Shown: piece by piece, positions 46,202-56,300 of the stretch | Numbering within the stretch: position 1 is the stretch's first letter | How the letters are laid out: the number at the start of each line of letters is the position of its first letter | Program-made: the position numbers and the translations under genes | Assembly: GCA_963682055.1 (NCBI GenBank) | Contig: OY821743.1 | Span: 34,520,702 to 34,584,701 of the forward strand | DNA: 64,000 nt | DNA from: Primula veris | Lineage: Eukaryota > Streptophyta > Magnoliopsida > Ericales > Primulaceae | Direction: 5' to 3' | Notes under the pieces: model-generated | Databases searched by the model: none | What the model was told of the DNA's origin: nothing | The model's input: only the letters and a program-made list of their open reading frames with translations

Positions 46202-46436
46202 CTAACCCACTGTCTCCCTCCCGAGCTCGCTTTCTCCCTTCCAGATCCCATTGTCTTCTTCCTTAAACCCACACTCTCCAGCTTCCTTGGTCCCACATTC
46301 GTACCCGTTCCCTCCTCCTCCCTACCCTTACCCGTACTTGTACCCTCCTCCTTATCCTTACACGTACCCTCCTCCTCCCTACCCTTACCCGTACATGTAC
46401 CCTCCTCTTTATCCTTACCCGTACCCTCCCCTATAG
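46202..46436 (+). other. Exon-like proline/tyrosine-rich segment (copy 2)
   Basis: Open frame after a TAA at 46202-46204: a Ser/Pro-rich start (LSSSLNPHSPASLVPHSYPF), then repeated PPPPYPYPY-type units, ending at TAG 46434-46436. It corresponds in position of stop and in 3' flank to 41488-41772, but with diverged repeats. Extensin-like composition. No start or signal peptide visible in this frame. Confidence 0.4.
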
Positions 46437-46680
46437 TTATAAATATACATAACCATCCCTATCCGAGTCCGCGGGCCCATGGTTTTTGGATTCTTTGGCT
46501 TAGGCGTGTTGGGATTGGTTGACCATTACCCTCCTTCTTACCATTACCCTAAACCATAATCAATTAAACACCAAAATATATATAAAATGTCAAATTTTAC
46601 AGTTTTTTTAACGAACGCTTTATAAATATAATAAAATGTTGATTCAGAAGAAAAAAAACTAACCTAATAAAGAATTACCC

Positions 46681-46857
46681 CTTCTCTGCATTTTCATGCT
46701 TAAATAGCGCAAAAGGCGATATGCTGGCGCAAAAAGCACATTAGTAGCACAAAAAGCGCACGATTAATATTTTACGAACAATATAGCGAAATAGGTTATG
46801 CATTTGTTTTTCACTAACCACTATATTTGGATAAAACACTACTTAGCGGGGTTATTT
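46681..46857. repeat. Direct duplication, copy 2 (partner 45853-46025)
   Basis: Diverged copy of 45853-46025. Followed by a smaller repeat, ATGGAATGATGCATCAT, at about 46871 and 46926. Confidence 0.75.
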
Positions 46858-47310
46858 ATACATTAATATATGGAATGATGCATCATGCTGGAGTTATTGG
46901 TGCGGAGCATGCTGGAGTTAGTTTATGGAATGATGCATCATTCCAAATACATAGTTTTTGCAAAATGTTTATGTAAACATGACTTGTACTAGTTATATTT
47001 ATCAGTATGTATGCTTAAATTAAATTGATCATATATATCAGTATCTCAAAAGTCCTCATGTTCGTTACTGATCATTTAATTATTGCTTCGGATTTTCTTT
47101 CTGGGATCCAAAAACCATACATGGGTTGCGAACGTGCTTGCATGGCAACCGCAAGATTGTGACATCAGTGTGTAATAAACAAAATGGTAAAAATGGAAAA
47201 TTGCTGTTACTGGTAGCCGGCCAGATATAAAAAGTAAAAACGTATTTAAGTTTCAATTAATGTTTTTGCAAATGCTATACTAACATTCTAGCACTTTCAC
47301 AGTAAAATCC
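46858..47310. other. Intergenic DNA
   Basis: No gene recognised. It contains the duplicated ATGGAATGATGCATCAT and GCGGAGCATGCTGGAGTT. Confidence 0.4.
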
Positions 47311-47364
47311 AAAAGCAAAATGGTTATTACATGAGCTTTCAGAGGAATCAAAGTTCTATATATA
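47311..47364 (+). promoter_or_regulatory. Promoter-like block of peptide locus B
   Basis: AAAAGCAAAATGGTTA, then AGAGGAATCAAAGTT and TATATATA. The same order as the promoter of peptide gene A (39368-39410), with an extra about 12 bp between the first two blocks. Confidence 0.45.
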
Positions 47365-47450
47365 CATGGCCATTGGATGATTTTCATACCAACTACTTAC
47401 CGAAGAATATATTAAAATTTATCATTCTTATTCAGTTGCTACAAAAACTG

Positions 47451-47566
47451 TTTCTGAGAAAAATCAAGCAGAAGTCTAAAAGAGATGGCACTGTACGGTA
47501 CCATTACAATCACTATGTTTTGGTTTCTGATAAAAATCAAGCAGAAGTCTAAAAGAGATGGCACTG
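47451..47566 (+). repeat. 73-bp-period tandem duplication around the ATG of locus B
   Basis: TTTCTGA(G/T)AAAAATCAAG, continuing through AGAGATGGCACTG, occurs at 47451-47493 and again at 47524-47566. It copies a leader-plus-ATG segment into the would-be signal-peptide codons. Confidence 0.75.
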
Positions 47567-48621
47567 CTACCAAGACATCGGAATACATGAACGAAAAGTA
47601 TACTTTATGTTCCTTTTATTATAATTTATAATGCATGATCATGTAATGTCATGAAAGGTTCAAATGGCAAACCATTTATATGTATATTATGTTTGAAGTT
47701 TGAAGTATCAAGGGCAGACATGGCTACTTTTGTAGTACCACTGTTAATAATTTTCACTTTAATATCTACTTTACCTACTTGTTAATTGGATTTTACAAAT
47801 GTCCAACACCAATTTAAACCAGGTTGTACGAATCATACTCATTAGTAGCAGCTTGGAAATGTACCGCACAATCATACAACCTACCATCAGAGTGTACACA
47901 ACTAAGATAATTATATCCGCTGTCTGAACCAGGATTAGATCAGACGTAGCTGAAGTTCACGTGATGTAGTTATCTTTTCATAGAGGGCATAAGTGCTAAG
48001 AAAAATGTTAACTAAAATACATGATAAAAAAAATGCTTAAATTTTGTCAAAATGGTTAAGGTGATCCTCGTTGTATCAGTACCTAGTTCCTTTGTAGTTA
48101 AGTGCGGAGTAAATTATGTCTCTAGATCGCAAGTATATGACTGTCCAATGATCAATTTGTTTAAAGTTCTATGAAGGTTGGATTTCATATCGTCTCCCCA
48201 TAAACTTTCACAGAAAGACTAAAAGATAGGAAGCTTTTTACCGTATTAACTTTTGAAAAAGGATATCATAATTCATACAACTGTGATAAACTGAACAAAC
48301 AGCCAAAGAGGTATAATCAAAAGTTCTACAAATTTAACAAGCTATAAAAAAAAAGAATGAGTCTCACCATAATTCCATAACCTCCATAATAAGCATGGTT
48401 AGCTGCAATTACTCATCAACCTCATATCGTCTTTCATAGTAAAATGCTAAAAGCTTCCTACCCCAAAGTTTCTTATTTATTTAAATTGCTACCTGCAGAA
48501 AATTGTTTCAGTATAACCCATATTTTTTGTAATCGTGAAACGTGTAGGTTGTCAATGTTGTGGTGGCCACTATATATTCTGCAAATGTAAGGCAAGTTGT
48601 TGCGATTGTTGCTCATCATGA
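47485..48621 (+). pseudogene. Cysteine-rich peptide locus B (diverged paralogue of gene A; possibly defective)
   Basis: The last exon is clear. After AG at 48546-48547 the frame 48548-48621 enters with two bases of a split codon, as in gene A. It encodes about 24 residues with nine Cys, spaced CC-X8-C-X3-C as in gene A, ending CCDCCSS and TGA. The 3' flank also matches gene A (GTGCAAGG, AATAAAGAGTTGTCA). An ATG at 47485 aligns with the start of gene A (MALYGTITITMFWFLI against MVRSDSLIITLRFLLI). A tandem duplication replaces the rest of the signal peptide with basic residues, and no matching donor was found. Either exon 1 is broken or it lies elsewhere in the interval. Confidence 0.45.
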
Positions 48622-50330
48622 TGGAAGTACCAGCTGGGTGCAAGGTTGAGGATGTTGCAAGATAAAAACAGTAATAAAGAGTTGTCATTATTAACAGTTT
48701 GAGCTTTGCATTATGTATTCTGCTACTTAATTAAGAAATGAAAGTTGTAACCCCTTGTTTTCTTTTGCCTTTCGTAGTTCAAAAAAAAAAAATTAACTTC
48801 TAACATTCGAAGTCATAAACAAGCTACAAAAGCTTGTCGTTCATAAGACTATTTTTGATATCTTTATTGGTTGAACTAAATGGGTTCAGAAAATTTATAG
48901 GACAATGAAGGCTAACTTCTCTTTTGGGGTTTTAGCGTGTCTGTCTGTCTACTTTCTGTATCCATTAAATTTCTAAGATAATTTTTTTTTTAAAATCAAT
49001 AACTTCATTCACTAATTAGTACGTAGTGAGATTCAAGATTTTTTTTGAATATTTGATAATTAAATGTTTATTGGGACTCCACTAAAGTTGTGCTGAAAAG
49101 AGAGGATAATTAAAGAGATGCTGGTGTAAAGGGATCTTGACACAAGGGGTGAAAAGAAAAGAAATATTAACAACATTGATGATTAAAAAGACAAGGAACA
49201 TTGCTAACACCCGAAAGTTTGCCCCCTAATAAGGATATACAACTGATATCTTTCATCGGTCTTTTAGGCCACACATCCCGCTTTATGCTTTTACTTCTTT
49301 ACTTGAATGGTTATAAACCACTGAGCGAACAAACTGAGAACAAGAAGAGTTAACCTAGGACTTATCTGGTTCGGAAGTTTTGCTCAGACTTCATTTTTTT
49401 GGTGTACATATGGGCAAATTCATGAAGAAAAAACAGCAAAACTACATTTAACAACTTCATCCCCTCAATGGGGTCTCGAGAGCCACATAATACAATTCCC
49501 CATTCTGGCCTTGGAGTCGATCTTGGCAATTTTGTCTAACTCCTAAGTTTGCATAGCCTATTTTTTTTTAGCTTATTAAGTTAAATTACTTTTTTACCAT
49601 CCCTCTTTCTAACAATGGTTTAGAAACACAACACACAGCCTAATTGTTTTTTGCTTATTCAGTTAGATTACGTTTGATTCACCATCTTCAACTTTGCTTG
49701 CTTTGTTAAAATTTATTAGTATAGTAGTATTTCTGTCTCAATATAAGCAGAGTCTGTGCTTAAAACCGCCAAACAAGCCCTACAAATGTAACATGTTTGA
49801 TTCATAATAACCTTCTTTCCAATAGACAACTAGTAAAATTTGTAATCCTCAGCCCAATGACGTACAAGAAAACTGAAACCGCTGGTAAAATTATCAACCC
49901 GTGACGTAAGAAAATCTAAACTTTGATGATAAACAATGTATAAAATATTAAATATATTAAGAATTGTTTAGAAACACAACACAGGTTTACAACTAATTAA
50001 AGTTATGGTATAACAATGGTTTCAAAACACAACACACAGATACAATCACAAAGCTTACAACTAACACAAATTCTGGTGTGACAATGGTTTTGAAACACAA
50101 CACAAAAGATTATAACTAACACAAACTATGGTATAACAACAGCACGAGTATGGCCTGAGATTGTACAAGTCGGTGAGATTTCCCTCTCTTCTTTCCCATC
50201 CATCTCAAGAGGAGAGAGGAGTATATATGATTTATTTTCAGTCACATTATTCCCGGGTTACATCAAGATACTTGTTTTTCGTCTTTCTACACTCGATATT
50301 TGAATTAGAACACAATATTAGATTGACACA
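48622..50330. other. Intergenic DNA and 3' flank of the Pumilio gene
   Basis: No gene recognised. Polyadenylation-like AATAAAG for locus B lies near 48675. A set of imperfect repeats of about 60-70 bp lies at 49968-50142. The part just left of 50331 will be 3' UTR of the Pumilio gene on the minus strand. Confidence 0.4.
49968..50142. repeat. Imperfect tandem repeats, about 60-70 bp period
   Basis: About three copies with AACACAACACA, TTACAACTAA, GGTATAACAA and ATGGTTT blocks. A related stretch occurs near 49613. Confidence 0.55.
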
Positions 50331-53300
50331 TTATATATATCCCAGGGCCATCTTGTCCAGCTTCTCAAGCACCTTTTTCCCATAATGATTGGTCTGCATG
50401 AATTGAGTATTCATTTGGACTAGAGTGATCAAAGTGCTGCGGACATATCCCTGTGAATACAAAAATGGATACAAATATTAAACACAAAGAAAAGTGAGCA
50501 AGGAAAGAAAAGCATATTAAAAATGTAGTTAAATGCACATTCTTTGCTAGGAAAAAAAAATTACAGACCTTGAAACTATTGAAAAACGTCAAATTGACCG
50601 AGTTCTGTTATTGAAAAACTACCGTTGCTTATTTCTCGAATAGTTAATTAGGTATTGGCGACAGGAAACAACAAAGAGTAGACATAGCAAACTATGAATC
50701 CAGAAATGAAGAGAAAATCAAAGAATCACAATTTTTAGATAGTTCAGTATTGACTATTTTCTTCATAAAAGTAACAATGTCATGCTTTGGAGTTTGGTAC
50801 ATGCCGAATTCAGACAAGCAATAATCAAAATGCTGCCTAAAACAGAAATAACCAACACAAATACACCATCAAGATATACCCATATATTTAGTTGCATCTT
50901 ACCTAATTAAAGTTTAAGCATTAATTTACTCATGTATATATGACTAAGTGGAAACTATTTACAATTGTGTTCAATCATTAACTTACCCGAGACACGACCA
51001 AGGCCGATTGAAAGACAAAGTTTCCAAACGGATGCACTAAAAGCAAACACACGTTTTCAGTTCTCAGCATTTCAATGATAATCTGTGTGGACCTTTCAGT
51101 GCCTGATTCTGTCAAAAGCTTTTCCACAACATTACTTGCATACTTATTGCAGGCCATCGATAGAAAATTCCCTTCAAGCTGACTCAAAAGATTATCCATT
51201 ATTTCTGGTATCTTTAGTCCCACTATGTGTTGAACCACATAATTCCTACAAGAAAACATAAAGGGAAAATATAACTATCGCACACCAAAGTAACAGCCTT
51301 TTAGAATAACAACACTAAATCATATTTCACTTTAAACCATAAACTATACAAAAATGCGCAATTAGCACATCCACCTAGAAAAATTCACAATGTCGAGACC
51401 AATCTCCCAAAATTTTAGAGTAAGTATCCCAATTCTCAAAATTCACAGAGTACTTTGAAGTTGAATTTTACCGCTAATGTACTAACCGCTTAGTTTAGTG
51501 AAGATTGTTGTCTAGCACACAATTTTGGTAGAACAATGAGTACATAAAAAGGCTTCTGAAATACTTACTCGTGTGTTCTAATTGCTTGATTATTATTTGA
51601 AAATTGGAGTTTAAATGAATAATGTAATTGTATGACGCACTTAAATGTTATAATCCTACAGGTTGGTGTAAAAAGATAATATTTTCCCAGACATGGAGAT
51701 AAAACATGTATATATGTTCATTCTGAAACAAACCCGTAAGGATCTTCTGAAAGGTGTCGTGCACCAGCAATGATGTCAGCTAGAATACGTTCTCTATACT
51801 CTCCCTGGCAGTGCTCCACACAGGTCTGCAGCACACAGCATCCACTTTTGCTAGTTGCAATTTTATAACAGTTATTTGATAGTGCACTGAGAATTACCTG
51901 CGGAAAAAATAGCAATCTGTATGAATAATCGGTGAACAAAAAACAAAAGAATATTAGCCATCGTGAACTACAAATTGAAGATTTCAATAACTTAAGATTT
52001 TTTTTGACCGACTGTTCTTTTAAAGAAGACAATTACAATCCTTTGAGAACATGTCGACCACCAAAATGCTATGCAATTTGAGCAAAATATGTGAAGGACA
52101 ACCTGATTCTCCTATACTTCAACTTATATTTGGTATTATTCATATTATGGTAAGGGATAATATTGAAGTATTTATGGTTCAAAATTGGGTCATTGTACTA
52201 AGTAAATAATAAAGACAAGACGTCAACATGAGAACATGTCATTAGATACTGCTGAAAATTTAAATCATGTGGATCACATTGTAATCTAGACATTGGAAAT
52301 TTCATACATTATTATGCAAGAGCACAAATTTTCATGACAGACAAAACCTCCTTAATCCAGCGTAAAAGACTATACATAGTTAAGAAAAAAGTTCATACAA
52401 AATTATTGAATACAAATAAGGTGATTAAATACTTATATACTAAATTGCAATGTCCGCTTTAATTATTTTTATTCAAATGGTAAGATTTAATACTTAGTCT
52501 TAGAAAGTGGACATATGCTAAATTCATAAAAACATAACATACTATGAAGAGAAGTAGACAACTGCTATTCCCATTGGCATAAAAATATGCTAACAAATCA
52601 TACAAAAGAAGAAACATAAATCGAGTTAGCTTGCATATGCAGAAAAGCTAATAATCTGATTTATACACAAGATCGACAACGGCTCTAGGTAACTAATATG
52701 CTATTCTAAAATCTTAACTTTATTCTTTTAGGGTGGACTAAAATCTGAACTAACTTGGCTTATTATAGGGCATCATATATAGTATATGCAACTATGCCGT
52801 ATTAAAGATAAGTACAAAAACAAACTATCCCGGGCGTAGAGCCAACCATGAACAGTCTGATGACTGAAAACAATGGATTCAGATTAGACTTTTGTCTGAT
52901 AATTTAATTGGGAAATATCATAAACAAAATCATACAAATCAAAATACTTATAATTGTCAAATGAAGAATAAAAACGCAAAGAATTAAACAGCCACAACGT
53001 TAAAGAAAATGGCGAACAAAAATTTAATCTTGAGTCTAAAAGTGATCAACGGAACACAGTAGTCCGAATGTAAGCACGAGAGTAAAATGATAACTAAAAA
53101 GTATTGGGCATCCGCTGACTAAAAATGTGAGTGAAAGGCATATAAAAAAGGGATAGCAATTAGATACAACTTGAGACTTTAAACATTTATATAATAAGTT
53201 TGGTCACTAATGATCACTGGTGCATGCAGTCTCACTAAATATAGAATGATCAAGTGGAATAAATAAGGATTGCTCAATTCTTACTGTTTATTTATAAATA

Positions 53301-56300
53301 AGGAAGAAATGAAACAAGTGCGTTTGTAGTCCAACGGTTAGGATAATTGCCTTCCAAGCAATAGACCCGGGTTCGACTCCCGGCAGACGCATAATTTATT
53401 TCTTTTTAAAGATGAAACATTGAATAATATATTGATACATTCTTTACCATTATAAAGCAACAAAGTGTATCTTTTTTTCTGATACGTAAATTAATCACTA
53501 TACCTCATTCCCAGGCTACTCCTCTGTTGTTTTGATTATTATAACTTAAATATGGAACAAAAAATTGATTTCCTTCAAGCCAATGTTATAGTATATTGTA
53601 CGAAGAATCAAATAATATTTAGAAAAGTGGAAGTAATGTAAATCATTTGGGGAAACTAATTGATATTCAGATAATTATCCAGAGTTCTTTATGGTCACTG
53701 GAGTTAAGCTAAACAAGCCTGAAGGGATTATAGTTCTCATATCGTTAGAAATAAAATGTAAAAGTTGGATTAAAGTAAAATTCAAAAAGTAGTTTATGTT
53801 GAGACAGATAAAAGGCTGTCTTTGGATGTCAAAACTCAAAAAACTACTCTTAACACTTTACCAGACAACTATGTGAAGTTCGTGAACACATATAGTAGTA
53901 ATTCCCTAGGCAATATGAACACTTTAACTGAACTCATACTCTCATTGGGCAAAACATTTAAACTTCTAAGACCATCTAACAAAGTACCCTGGAAGTGTGT
54001 ACCATGATAGCATCACACACATGTGATTATGTAAAACGCAAAAATAGTAATTCATAGAGTATGGTGAAAAAGGGAGATGGTTTGAGCAGCATCACAATTT
54101 TGTTATATTGGTCAGAGAGATCCTCAACTGTATCATCTCTGTAAACACTTTACCACACAATTTTCTGAATAAATACACTTATTCCCTAGGTAAAATCAAT
54201 ATAAAACCAAACACTTCTGAACTCTAGAACCCCTCATTGGGACTCTAACAAAGCAACCCTAGAAATGTAGCATCAGACACGTGATTATGTAAAACACAAA
54301 TAAAGTAATTAATAAAGGCATCGGTGTGATGAAAACAGGAAGTAATTTGAGCAATATTACTACTGTAATATTAGAATACGCAAATTAAATCCCTAGGCAA
54401 TATAATCCGGAATCCAACCACTTTTATTGAACACAGATACCCTCATTGGGCTTCAAGAAATTCATTTTGTAAGACCATCTGACGTGTAATCATGTCCTAA
54501 TACATAATTAGTGGGTACTATAGTTAAAATTAAGTGTGATGGAAAAGGAGAGAGAGCTTGAGCATTATTGCTATTTAGCTTGTTATATAGGTCAGAGAAA
54601 AACATCAAACACTATTTGACTATATAAACTAATTCCCTACACAAAGTCAATCCAACATCCACAAACTTTAGTTGAACTCAAAACACCCTCATTGGGGCTC
54701 AACAATATCATGTTGTAAATATATATATATATATATCTTCAGAATTCATTTGTTTAAACACAAATATAGCCATACATAATAAGTGTGATGTAAAAGGAGA
54801 GAGATTTACTACCTCATTATCTTGGTCAGAGAAACGCATCAAACAATGTTGTATCACATGATGACCATTTGGGTCAACGGACAATAAAACAGTGCCAGGG
54901 CTTATAGCTGAAATTAGCAAAGAAGCCTGCGTTTGGCTTGTTACACATTCCAACAGCTTCTGTATTGCCCTTGTCCTGTTTACATACACAAGATATACAA
55001 ATATTAATGATCTTATTAGTCATTGTACTTGCAAATATAACAGGTTACAGGCATTAACAATTAACATCATTTTGGACAGACAAACTTTGTATAGCTGTCT
55101 TACTCCATTTATTATGAGAACTTATATATGCATCCCATGTTTCTATGTGCATGCATTGGAGTCACTGATAATTATGTAACTACTATTAAGTTACATGTTG
55201 GTTTATCTTTATTTTTAACAAAGAGAGACTAAATTTAGTATCACAAATTACACAGAAGGTTCCTCCAGTGCATTTATGTGGGGGAAATAGATAATTTTCC
55301 TAGAAATTTATGAAAAACTTGAAGAAAAATATATTTGATTTCTGAATTAAGAAAATAACAGAAATAAGGCAGGTATGCTTGTAAAGTTTTTTTTCCCCTT
55401 CCCCACTGTAGTAATGTTTTTATTTTTTTTGCTTTGTTTGACTTAGTTCCTTACATTATCAGACTATTTCTCTCCGATGTTTAGCAAAATAGACTTCATT
55501 CATCATTATATAAAACAAAAACTTTAGAAAGAGCAAAATCACTCTTCTATCCAGCATTTCTCTCTCCTTTTTATTTCTTTGATCTTCCACATGTTTTTAT
55601 AACAAAAAAGGGTCTGTTGACAAGGTACTTCTGTTATCATGCAGGTATATGTAAATACACACACACATGCATCACAGAATGGAGATATTTACTAGCATTA
55701 ACAAATACTTTTACAATGCAATAATTGACTTTCATTTTCACATCCATTACCACAAACTGGAGATCATATTTACCAAGGTGAATGGACTAACACCTTAACC
55801 ATGTAACTTTGTGACACACTGCTATGAAGAATCCTAAAATTACAATTTTATTGTTAGGGGGGTTACCAGTATATTCCCCAACAAAAAATCCAAAACATTA
55901 AAGAGATTACAAAAGCCAAATCAAATTTCAGCAGTGCAAATTAAAAAAAAAAAAAAAAGGTTATTTCGTATGGAATTTGTCTTCTTTTTCAAAGTTTCTT
56001 CATTAGGTCATTTGCTTCTCTTTATTAACAAAACAAATTTTGAAAAAGCAGATAACGACCTTTCTACCCTAGTACTCTTTCTACCCCACTTTTTTCCCAA
56101 TGTGATCTTCCACAAGTCCCAAAAATGAAAAATAATATCAGAACACCCAATGTTGAAATTTTAAAAACCAATAAAAATAAAGACACATAGGCTTTTTACA
56201 AGTACAACTTTCATATTCAGGCCTTTTATACATGTTTGGTTGCAGCTTTGTAGGGGCAAGTTATTGATAGCAGCTTTAGATCACACAGTATTAGCAAACT

